From Eretmocerus hayati (lineage: Eukaryota > Arthropoda > Insecta > Hymenoptera > Aphelinidae), in contig CM056742.1 in NCBI GenBank assembly GCA_029851415.1, forward strand, positions 59,422,454 through 59,486,453: DNA of 64,000 bases, read 5' to 3'. Below, piece by piece: positions 20,459 through 29,838 of this stretch (its first letter is position 1; each line of letters opens with the position of its first letter). The notes under the pieces were generated by a model. It was not told where the DNA came from, did not search any database, and saw only the letters and a program-made list of their open reading frames with translations. Both the position numbers and the translations under genes were made by a program.

Positions 20459-21720
20459 AATGTTGAAAATGCTGTAGTTTGATCGACGAGGAATAGGATG
20501 AGTGAGGATGAATCACTCGTTGCAAAATATAACGGAGTTCATTTTTGCGACGTTTCGTCGACTAGTACGTCGACGTCAGGCCTGGTCGACGTCATCAGAC
20601 TTTGGGATCTTCCTTAGAATCGTGACGTCGGATATTGAATCCGATGAGCGACTGTTTTTGAGCCTCGCGTTCCCGCGAAAAGCTCGGGACCAGTCTTAAG
20701 AAAAGGTGAGTTAAGATTCTGAAACTCTTGACAATGATGGCGCGTTTCTTGGGGCCACTCTTGATATAGAAATTCTAGAGATCCATACCTCACACAGGAC
20801 TTCCCACGACCCTTGGTTGTGGGTAGTTGTATGATTTGAACGTAAAATTGGAAGATGATCTGGTAATTCATAAAGTAGAGAACTTCGTAGTTGAGGTAGT
20901 TTATTAATGTGACTTGAAATATTTATACAGATATAGAAATTCGAAATTTTCAAGTTGAGTCTGAATTTGGAATATGAGGAAATGAGAACTCGCCACTGAA
21001 GGCGAGCACACCTGAACGGCTCGATGCCGTCAAGAAGACCGTCTGCCTGGAAAGACGTACAGTATTTTCATAGGTTGAGTGATTTCGAAATAATGGAGGG
21101 GAACTATGATACTTGGTTATGCTTCCCGCTTCACGCTTAAGGTTATGCACTTCCCCGGGGTTAGATATATAAATCTTATATACTAAACACGCTCGGGCAC
21201 GTTTACATTCGTCTATTATGCGGCACGCATCTCTTTATCTCTAAAGTTATTCTTGTCGCCATCAAAGCTATTCATAGGCGTACAGGTGTTGGGAAAAGAT
21301 TCCACAAGCGAGCGTACCTTGATCCTGAGTCGTGGATGGATAAACTTGAGAATTCAGGAGATTGAGCGAGTGATTAGGAAATATGAATATATGTAGTGAG
21401 AGAGAAAAATTTGAAATACAAGGGATGGCTCTGATATCACATAAGTGGGAAATCACATGTTGTTATTGGAGACGGACGGGATTGTCCGTTCTTTGTCACA
21501 GCTGACCATAAGCAAGAATATCATGGACGGAAAATTTCGCCCGTCTCCGAAACCAACATGTAATTTTCTACTTCCAAGAAAGATCCCGAAACCTGATGAG
21601 GTCTGCGTACTACTCGACGTAACGTCGCAGAAATGGACTACATCATATTTTGCAACGAATAATCCATTCTCACTCACCCTAGTCTTCGTCAATAGATTGC
21701 AGCATTTTCAACGTACACTC
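20459..21720. repeat. Second inverted duplicate pair, possibly paralogous exons
   Basis: Plus 20459-20640 and minus 21720-21560 share GTTGAAAATGCTG, CGTTGCAAAATAT and TGCGACGTTWCGTCGA. The frames read LVAKYNGVHFCDVSS and LFVAKYDVVHFCDVTS. Minus-strand frames near 20810 and 21320 also resemble each other weakly. A GTGAGT donor-like site follows at about 20706. No recognisable family. Confidence 0.5.
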
Positions 21721-22108
21721 GACGGACATTGTATCTGCCCAAATCTGAAAAAGCTTTCTTGTCCCTGCGCTGCTGTGTCAATCCAAATCAGACCGTTTGC
21801 GGTGTTCTGATGATCGTGACTGTATACTTAACCCATCAGAATTGAAAGCCGATCTTGAAATTCCAAATAGCAGCTCAGGGGTAAGAAAGCTTTTCCAGAT
21901 TTGGGCAGGTATAATGTCCGCCGAGTGTACAATGAGCATATATTATTCGTTAAGAGGTACCGGCACTTACTTGACATGTAACTTTACAATACCGTGCAAA
22001 AATTCGTGAGTGATGATATGAAATCATATTTTTCTCCTAACGTCGATTGTTGGGGCCCAGATCAATGGGAAGGACTCGTGTAAAAAGCAATTCAGAGATT
22101 AGGAAGAA

Positions 22109-23000
22109 TCATAGATTCCCATGGTCCTGGAATTTTCCTCTCAGTCCTCCTAAGTGGTTTGAAAACTGATGTGATTTGAAGAATTTGAAAAAAACGTTTT
22201 TGCAACCTTGTGCTCGAAGTTGTTGATAAATGGAACTTCTCTTCATCATTGTCAGTACGTAAAGTAATGCGGAAATGTTTTCTCGCACAGATCTACTCTG
22301 ACGCACTGGTGGAGAATGCGTGCAATTATCCTCTCGCTCTGATGAGTTTCCATTCATGCTCAGTTCCAAAATCTGTCACATCATTTCTTCGAAACTGGTC
22401 TCCCTCCGAAACTTCGTCTTCGAAATAATGGACATTTGTGCATTCATTTACAATTTCGCGCACAGTTGCGGAAAATAGTATACGAAACACGTGCGAGAAG
22501 TTTCCGTACACGTTGCCAACTGGCGTGGAAATTGCCCTTCTCGCACTTGTTGCGTAGTATACTATTTCACTCTATCACCTGTTGTTTGAACGCGGGTGAA
22601 GATATAGCAATTCCATGAGAAGCATCTCAAAGAGCTGGGAAAATTCTATTTGATCATTTTCCGCGTCGTGCGAGCAAGAAAACGGGAGTTTTTCAAGTAG
22701 CCAGGTTCTAGGATCCTCGATGGAAAAGAAGGTAAACTGCAAAAATCTACAGTTTCGGCTACCTCGAGAGTTCTCTTAATCGCAAGACGTAAAGAGTGAT
22801 TGAATTTTCATGACAGATGGGATTTTCCCCGCTTTTCCAGGTGTTTTTTTGTGAAATTGCTTCATCTTTATCCTTGTTGAAAGTGCATGTAATGGAATGA
22901 GAACTTTTCCCCTCTCCGAATTCTTGAAATTACTCCAATTATTCAAGCAACTAAGGAGGTTTGGAGGAAAAATCCAGGATCACAGAATGTCAGCATTTTC
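22109..23000. repeat. Head-to-head inverted duplication centred near 22524
   Basis: Arms 22472-22520 and 22527-22575 match in inverted orientation (AAATAGTATAC and GTGCGAGAAG blocks). Further out, minus 22200-22120 and plus 22905-22990 read similar peptides (GGLRGKFQDH and RRFGGKIQDH). Divergent paralogous exons or a decayed foldback element are both possible. Confidence 0.55.
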
Positions 23001-23214
23001 TTTATCTTTGTAATGCTCTTCACAGAATTCTCCTGCGTTAATGTGGTCCCGAACAATCGACGCCAGGGATGTGAGAGAATTCCATTTCAACATCCACGAA
23101 TCTTTGCACGGGCTGTATTCCCACTTTCATTCAATGTCCTTGTAATTTGGGCTTATCGACCGGAAGACGAATTCAATTCAGATGATGATGAAAACTCGTC
23201 TTCTCGTCCTTGAG

Positions 23215-23562
23215 CCTTGGGCCCCCCCATTGCCTCACATCCTCTTCTAGGTCGTGGAGCTCGTTTCTAAATTCGTGCGTCTTGAGCGACGGCGAATAGT
23301 AGCAGCTGTATACAGCTGTGCCCCCTATGGTCTTTCGAGTATAACCGCGGCCACTAACAGCTGGTCCAGTCTCGCGGATCGCGGGATTCTTGATCTGAAT
23401 TACAGCGGTCCCCCAGTGATCGAATGTGGATCGGGAAAGTTCGCGCTTCCGAGGCGGTTCGGAGATGATCAGAACATCGATACCCCCTTCTTTGGCGGCA
23501 GTGTGTAGGAGGTCACAAGCGTCCCCGCTTCTCCTGAGGTTGGCTTGGATGAAGTTACCCAT
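23215..23562 (-). pseudogene. R1-like LINE ORF2, endonuclease N-terminus only
   Basis: The start MGNFIQANLRRS, followed by LLHTAAKEGGIDVLIISEP, matches the opening of R1-clade endonucleases (conserved Asn, then Glu in the SEP motif). About 115 residues can be followed, to EDVRQWGGP; the catalytic Asp/His motifs and all of reverse transcriptase are absent. ATG at 23562 overlaps ORF1 in another frame, as in R1 elements. Confidence 0.75.
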
Positions 23563-25436
23563 TTCCTCCCCCTGCGTCTATATGTCGCCCTCGCGTTTTG
23601 GTAGGCTGTGCAGTTGCTGGAGCCCGACCTGTGGTCAGATCTGGTTCCGATAGCCACGCAGCTGAGGCATTTTTGTTTCTCTTTACAGGTAGCGGCGAGG
23701 TGTCCTGGTTCACCGCACTGGAAGCAGAGTTTCGGTTGACGTTCCTCTGCCTTCTCTTTTTTGCAGCCCGAGGCCTTGTGGCCATATTCTAGGCAGTTAT
23801 AGCAGCGTGGGATGCCACCCTTCTCGCGGATTCTCACGCTGCTCCATCCGACCTTCGGTTCTTTCCAGTCCAGGAGGCGGTGAGCGAGCCTCGCTGGGAT
23901 GGACACAACCGCTGTTTGGGTGCCCCGGGAACCGCTTCGCAGGCTCTTGACTATTACGGCTCCATCCTCGTTTTCTGGTAGGGCCTTCGCGAGGTCCTAC
24001 TGCACTTTAGTTTTGTCGCCATCGTAGTCGACTCCGAGAACCTCGAGGGTCATGCTATTTGCGAGGCAGTGAACAGCCCCTTCTTGCCCGACAACTGGTG
24101 TCAGAGCCGCTTTGATGGCTGCGGCGTCGGCGCCCTTCCTCAGTTCAATGAGGATTTGTCCTTCCTGTGTCTTGCGGATGCCCGTGACTTTAGAGCCCAC
24201 TTCTTCATTAAGGTCATCCGTCTTTATCTTGCGCAGCATATCTGCGTAGCTTAACCCACCTTGGTTTGCCGTGACGAGAACGGCGTCGGGTTTCGCTCTT
24301 CTTGGCTTCATTTTTGCCTTCTTCCCAGCGGTGTCACTTGATCGACCGCTCTTCTTTGCCCTCTTCGTATTCCTCTTAGAGACCACTTCCTGCCAAGGCC
24401 CGTCCTGCTTGGGCCTATTAGGAGTCGATGTCGAGCGTGGTGTTTCAAGGGCTCCCGATGGATGTTCGCGTCGCGTCCTTTTCGTATCGTGCTGTTTCCC
24501 TTGTCGCGATTCCGGTTTATTCGCCCCCCTTCCCTGTGTGCCGCTTCCCGACGCGGCTGGCCCAGAGGTCTGCGCACTCCTCTTCATTCTTACGGTCTTC
24601 TCCGCTTCGAGAAGTGTGGTCTCGAAAGCCGCTCTCTTCCCTTTGTCTGCCGCAAGTAGGCCTACAAGAGCGTGGCCAATCTCCTTGAGCTCTTCCATGT
24701 CGCCCTGAGTTCCTTCTGGGATGTTGGAGGCAGACTCGGCTATCCCTATGACCAAGTTTGGGGGGTCGAGGAGAAAATGAGTCTTCTCCTCCATCTGTTC
24801 TCGGCACATTCTCAAGTCCCTCCATCCTTCCATTAGATCGGGGGCCTTGTCTCCACTCCTTTGTTGACTGGCCTCCTCAGGTGTGGGGAACCGATCGATG
24901 TCCATATCCTCCGGTGTTTTTTGCCCTCTTTCGAGTCCGCGGTCACAGTCCTTGGATGTCAGGGTGTCTTCTGACTTCTGGGACTCCGTGGTGGTGTTAG
25001 AGTCCCCTGAATCCGAAGTGGAATCGGCGGTATCGTCTTCCTTGTTCTTGTCTTGCGTAAGCTGGATCTTGATCGCGGGGTTGACCTTCATCAGCTTGTC
25101 TGTCGCCGCTTGCGCTTCTGCAGCAACCTTCGCGTTCTTCTCTTTTTGGCTTGAGAATGTGAGCTTCGATTGCTTCAGCGTTCGCTTCTCTACTTCCTCA
25201 ATCAGACCCTTTCTCTTCCTGCTGTTCGGGGTGAGGTCTACTCCTCTCTCGTGTTGGTCCTTTTCTCCAACTATCTTCGCCTGAGGCGTATTTCCATCGC
25301 TCGTAGCTTTACGCGTAACTCCACCAGCCAAGTGTGCCACTGGTAGCGCGCTTTGCATCGTTGGGCCCCCGCCCCCCAAGATCCGAATGGGGCCCCGCTT
25401 TACTTGGGGAATTCTTGCCGTCAGTGCTGGACATCA
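23469..25436 (-). pseudogene. R1-like LINE ORF1 (Gag-like, CCHC zinc fingers)
   Basis: RNA-binding ORF1 product. ATG codons at about 25436 (MMSSTDGK) open a frame that shifts near 25340-25380. The main frame then runs from 25379 to a TAG at 23997-23999 and continues in the same frame to 23469, so the TAG is a single nonsense codon. The N-terminal two-thirds are Lys/Glu/Ser/Thr-rich and probably disordered; a folded segment follows. The C-terminus has CX2CX4HX4C fingers (CYNCLEYGHKASGC, CFQCGEPGHLAATC) and a third partial CX2C. This arrangement is typical of R1/TRAS-type ORF1. ORF2 starts overlapping its end. Confidence 0.8.
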
Positions 25437-25732
25437 TCTTCTTTTTTCTTTTTTCCAGGGCCTGGAATCGCATGCTGGCCGACCCCGGACCAGACCAGCA
25501 CGGGTGTGGTGTTTGTGTGATGCGTGTTCTGTATAATGTTGGTATGTTTGTGTAATGCTTGAGCAAGCGTAAGTATGGTGCATGTAGGGTGTGGTGTGTG
25601 TAAGTATTAGTGTAGGACTCGGGTCCGGAGGGGCGTCGCTCCCTCAAGCTCCAAGTGCAGCCCAAAGGTCACACTCAAAGCCCCCTACGGGTTCTCTCCC
25701 TCTCTCTCTTTTTTTTTTTTTTTTTTTTTTTT

Positions 25733-25999
25733 AAGGTGGTAAGAGGGCAAAATCTGCCTCAGGATCCTTCGGATCCGTCCCCAGACACCGGACTGGTTAA
25801 GCTTACGCGGACTACGCATAGCCCACGCAGGCCATACCAGGCGGGACACGGGTTTGGGTGGGGCCCACCGAGAGGTGGGCCCGGCCGTGTAATATCCCTC
25901 AACCCTCGATGTCCGATACCTAGGGCATCGGGCAATCAAGAATGAGATCCACCTGCATCTACCATCTCATCCCGGAACCGCGTGAGCATTACTTCAGGA
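25733..25999 (-). mobile_element. A-tailed 267-bp short retroelement, copy 1
   Basis: On the minus strand the unit ends ACCACCTT followed by about 24 A (25709-25732) and then GA repeats, the look of a SINE tail. It contains three self-complementary blocks: GGGCCCACC-GAGA-GGTGGGCCC, GGATCC-TTC-GGATCC, and CCGATACCTAGGGCATCGG. A second copy of equal length lies at 26249-26515 and a partial third at 42075-42262. I do not recognise a tRNA, 5S or 7SL head. Confidence 0.65.
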
Positions 26000-26196
26000 T
26001 GAGCGGCATGTCTCGCGCTCGATTGCGAGCGTTCCTCTTCTCCATCTTCTCTCTTCGGCCACTTGTCGGCATCTTCTATCTTCATTCTTCATTGTTCCCT
26101 CTCTTCCTCCTTTCTTCTTTCTTCCCTCTTCAGTGTATCAGATTCCTCCTGGGATCATTTGGGCCTCTTCTGTTTTCATTTGGGCCTCTTCTGTTT

Positions 26197-26204
<8 letters not shown>
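26000..26204. other. Spacer between the two short elements
   Basis: Pyrimidine-rich on the plus strand with an imperfect TTGGGCCTCTTCTG direct repeat (about 26159-26195). No gene seen. Confidence 0.4.
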
Positions 26205-26237
<33 letters not shown>

Positions 26238-26248
26238 TTTTTTTTTTT

Positions 26249-26513
26249 AAGGTGGTTAGAGGGCAAAATCTGCCTCAGGATCCCTCGGATCCGTCCCCAG
26301 ACACCGGACTGGTTCAGCTTACGCGGACTACGCATAGCCCACGCAGGCCATACCAGGCGGGACACGGGTTTGGGTGGGGCCCACCGAGAGGTGGGCCCGG
26401 CCGTGTAATATCCCTCTCCCCTCGATGTCCGATACCTAGGGCATCGGGCAATCAAGAAGGAGATCCACCTGCATCTACCATCTCATCCCGGAACCGCGTG
26501 AGCATTACTTCAG

Positions 26514-26515
<2 letters not shown>
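26249..26515 (-). mobile_element. A-tailed 267-bp short retroelement, copy 2
   Basis: Nearly identical to copy 1 (CTCGGATCC in place of TTCGGATCC, and a few other changes). Its A-tail (26230-26248) is followed on the minus strand by (GA)n, and its other end abuts the (CT)n at 26516. Confidence 0.65.

Positions 26516-26557
<42 letters not shown>
26516..26557. repeat. (CT)n tract between short element and LINE
   Basis: 21 CT units. The left border is the end of the short element, the right border the 5'-truncated end of a LINE. Confidence 0.95.
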
Positions 26558-26563
<6 letters not shown>

Positions 26564-27092
26564 TCAATATGAGACTTGATTACGGAAGAAGATCATTCCG
26601 GGTCCAATGTGCTCATCTGTGGAACTTTCTCCCTCTTGGCTTTTGGCAGCTGGGGAAAATATCAGTGTTCAAAGAGACCTTGAAAGATTTCCTTCTGACC
26701 CAGTCTTTCCAGAGGATTGATGTGGAGAGGAGGCATTATTTTAATCTTTAAACTGTGATAGTTTTGGGCTCTTTTCAATCAGCGTTCCCTATTTTAAAAG
26801 AGTCATACATGGCTACTTCATCACTAAATTGTAATTTCTGTGATATTTCTGCTGGCCCAGGCCTTTTATATGCCTTCCTACATGAAAATGTTTTCTCCTC
26901 CTCGATTGTTCTTGTAAAGACTGACATTTGTATATGAAAATGTATCTAATCATTCTCTTACTTGACTCTTATGCATCCTTCGATGTCTTAAAATGACTAG
27001 TCACTTTATGTGATAATTCTAATATTCCTTGACCAAAAAGACAATTAATTTTGCCCTCGGGCGAATAAAGGTTATCAATCAATCAATTCCTC
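26558..27092 (+). mobile_element. Short 5'-truncated LINE (family B) with ATCA tail
   Basis: It begins inside the extreme C-terminus of ORF2: 26569-26751 encodes FRVQCAHLWNFLP and LTQSFQRIDVE, closely matching 41600-41756 of the long copy (FQVQCAHSWNFLS, LTQSPQKIDVE). A 3' region follows and ends GAATAAAGGTT plus ATCA repeats. The same tail type and protein end place both in one CR1/L2-like family. Confidence 0.75.
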
Positions 27093-28655
27093 TCTGCGGC
27101 GGTAAGTGTCATTCCTCGTCTTCTCTGAACTCTCTCTGTTGTCGACACTTTTCGCTGCCTAAAATTGCCTACGGGCGTCTTTTTCACAGTTGCTTGCACG
27201 CTACATTCTGCAAGGTTTCACCTGATCCATAGATGTTTGTGGGCCCGTGCATCTTGCAAAAACTCTACCAGTTTTTCTACGTTGTATTGGATTTGAGGTT
27301 AGGCAACCTCGTGCTTGTTCAAGCTAGTTATTGAAGTTCTACTGGAATCAACTAGATGGCAGCTCTTTGACCTGTCACCTGCAATATTGGCATTGAAGCC
27401 TAGTTCACACTCGTCACCTCTACGTGTCTACATTCATAGAAACAGAAAACGCATGATCGTCGAAACCCACGTGCTGAGATCTGTGTATAGTTCCGTGTCT
27501 GTGATTCTGACAGTGTTGTGTCTTATACTATTCGGCTCACGAAAATTCACCATGCTTGTTTTACCGAAAGGATGGGAAACTTTCAATTCTTCCGAACAAT
27601 TTGGAGTGATGTTTAAGGCGATCCAGTCGCAGTCTACCGATTTTACTGAACATTTTAGTGCTTTCCATAAAAAGTTCGACACACTAACATCTTTGTTCGA
27701 AAAACAGTCTGAAAGACTAAGTGTCTTGAAGAATGAAAATCAATCACCCCGCGAAAAGGTTGAACAGCTTAAAAATTTTCATGCAAATGATCATTCAACT
27801 TCCGAACTGAAAATTACTGAGATCCCTCGTGATTGTGATATTTCATTGGAAAATATTCCAGGAAAAATCCTCGAAAGTCTACACGCACAATCTTTGACCG
27901 ATGATATTCTTCAAATCCGTGAATTCAAGCCAAAAATCATAAATTCTACTGCCTCTAATCCAAATTCATCCATAGATGGGTCTCATTCTGAAACTCGCTC
28001 TTTAGTAATCAAATTCAAATTCAAAGGCATTTGTAACCATGTACTCAAAATGAATCGAGACTTCGGTGAATTGAGAATTTGTGACGTGATTCCGAATAGT
28101 ACGAATCGATCAAGAGTCGGTATGTATGAGATGTTACCATCAATTACTCACAAGATACGACTCAAAGCACGAAAGCACGCAAATGAGTGTGAAGTTAAGT
28201 ATTTCTGAACCCGAGAGGGCAAAATTTATGCGCAAAAAGACGATGTTTCGCAACGCATATGTACTGTAACAGAGTCAGATATCACCAAGATATCATAGTT
28301 TCGAAACAGATCCTAACTTGATCCAATATTCGCAAATATTTGCATTCATTCTTGTTCTACTCTTGAGTTTTTGTACTGCAAGTTTACATATGCATCTCAT
28401 TTATACATGTGTGAAATTTCTCAACTTGATGCATTACTTCTCTGCTTTTCAATTATGATTATAAATGAGAAAACATTTTTGTTCGTCCAAATTCTTTCAT
28501 ATGTAACAATGACTCATCACTGTTCATCTTTGTAGTATCAAACTAGTTACTCGATATATTCACATTGATCTTTTTCATTTTGTATTTTCACTATGTATGC
28601 TTTTCGCCTTACGGACTAACAAGACCTAGGCGTAATAAACGTTGTATCAATCAAT

Positions 28656-28658
<3 letters not shown>
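27093..28658 (+). mobile_element. ORF1-only LINE copy with 5' region and ATCA tail
   Basis: It starts right after the previous LINE tail, holds about 450 bases of 5' region, ORF1 (27552-28298), about 330 bases of 3' region, and ends CGTAATAAACG plus ATCA repeats at 28658. There is no space for ORF2, so this is an ORF1-only derivative comparable in principle to mammalian HAL1. Confidence 0.6.
27552..28298 (+). pseudogene. LINE ORF1 protein with one nonsense codon
   Basis: The ATG at 27552 (context CACCATG) starts a 248-codon frame ending TAG at 28296-28298, interrupted by TGA at 28206-28208. Residues about 20-80 are a heptad-like coiled coil (SERLSVLKNENQ), followed by a folded RNA-binding part (ELKITEIPRDCD, then VIKFKF) and a C-terminal basic domain (YEMLP, IRLKARKH, final DITKIS). 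This order, coiled coil then RRM-like then C-terminal domain, is usual for LINE ORF1 proteins that trimerise and bind RNA. The frame continues in all three codons directly before 27552, but the Kozak-like ATG is preferred. Confidence 0.65.

Positions 28659-28708
<50 letters not shown>
28659..28708. repeat. (TC)n tract between two LINEs
   Basis: 25 TC units, joining the ATCA tail of one LINE to the truncated start of the next. Confidence 0.95.
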
Positions 28709-28710
<2 letters not shown>

Positions 28711-29271
28711 ATCCACCGGAGTTGCTATCGTTATGAACTAACTGAAGCTCTTGAACTTTTTGAGAGAGATGCGATCGCAATCCACACTTGGGCGTCGACT
28801 AACGGCCTCAGTTTGAACTTGAAGAAGACTAAAGTCATGATACTAGCTAGCAATGAGAACCTTCGCTTACTAGATATGCAGTCCCTACGTCCCATAATTA
28901 ATCGATGGCTTTCCTGTAAAATTTGTATCTGGCTTTCTTGCTAGCACTTCATTCAAAATTTTAAAAACCCATAAGCCCCACTACTTAGCGCGGAACATAG
29001 TGAAAGTTTGCAATACTATTCTCCATAGATCTGCCCGACTCATGACTGGTGATCTAATAATTCCGAAATATAAAACTACTACTCTCGAAAGGTCATTCCA
29101 TGTGTCAGCCTCTTGCCTTTGGAACATCTTGCCGCATGAAATTTCCGTGCTTCCCAGGGCTTCCACTACCTTGGGTCCTTTCAAAGCCCATTTATTGCGT
29201 CATCTTTTCAACCTAGAAACGCAACAAAGTAGCTAATACTCTATGCTAAGGCATAGTCTTTTTCTCTCTAT
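28709..29271 (+). mobile_element. LINE family C, left part (split by the BEL element)
   Basis: 5'-truncated within reverse transcriptase: 28720-28900 encodes a segment with AIHTWASTNGLSLNLKKTK, the region after the catalytic YADD in CR1/L2-like RTs. 28990-29236 encodes the C-terminal SARLMTGD and SFHVSASCLWNILP region. Between them there are frameshifts and a deletion. The 3' end continues at 36018-36254 on the other side of the BEL insertion. Confidence 0.75.
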
Positions 29272-29276
29272 ACTCA
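29272..29276. other. Target-site duplication ACTCA (left)
   Basis: ACTCA before the LTR and again at 36018-36022 directly after the other LTR. Five bases is the usual size for BEL/Pao. Confidence 0.85.
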
Positions 29277-29617
29277 TGTAAGTGGTGGAAGGCATGTGAA
29301 AAAACAACACATGCGTGTCAATTCAAACTAGGCACTTTTAATGGTATTTTTGTAAATGATGAATGGGTCACATTGCTACTTGTGAGCACGGCCACGGTCG
29401 ACGGGCAAGAGAGCGAGAGAGGCAACGACGGCAGAATCTTGACGCGATGATGCGATAGAGGGGGTCACGTGCCATATACAGGGCCGTACCAACTAAAATT
29501 TAATGATTTTCAACAATAATAAGAAATTGAGTTGGAAGGCCGTACTCACAATAAAAAATATAAGTTAGATGTATAACATAGAAATATTTTCATTCTTATG
29601 AACTATGAATTCGAACA
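29277..29617 (-). repeat. 3' LTR of the BEL/Pao element
   Basis: On the minus strand it starts TGTTCGAATTC and ends CCACTTACA (TG...CA). 341 bases, aligned end to end with 35677-36017. Confidence 0.9.
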
Positions 29618-29638
29618 TTCCGCCCACTTTTTTTTCTG
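29618..29638 (-). promoter_or_regulatory. Polypurine tract of the BEL/Pao element
   Basis: Minus strand AGAAAAAAAAGTGGGCGGAA directly before the LTR start TGTT. Confidence 0.7.
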
Positions 29639-29838
29639 CGAAGACAAAAAATGAATAAAAAGAGAATTCAGAGTTAACTCTTGATTTGAGCTGAACTTGG
29701 CACTGGATTCAAATACTAAATCAATAAATAGAACTTTGAAATTCATTGGAACTGAAAATCTAGAATTTGAAACTTAATGAAGATCAAAACCAAAAAATCA
29801 AATAATGAGTACTAGAGTCTGTTTGGTATCACTGCACA

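Larger units (their letters stand above)
23215..25670 (-). mobile_element. R1-like non-LTR retrotransposon, 3'-truncated
   Basis: It reads right to left: a 5' untranslated region (about 25670-25437), ORF1 with CCHC fingers, and the start of ORF2 with an apurinic-type endonuclease, then identity is lost at about 23215. The endonuclease tail, reverse transcriptase and 3' end are missing, the opposite of normal LINE 5' truncation, so a later deletion or rearrangement is likely. Confidence 0.7.

Noticed and set aside
23254..25284. Plus-strand frames up to 145 codons
   Set aside because: They are shadows of the minus-strand R1-like ORF1, which carries CCHC motifs.
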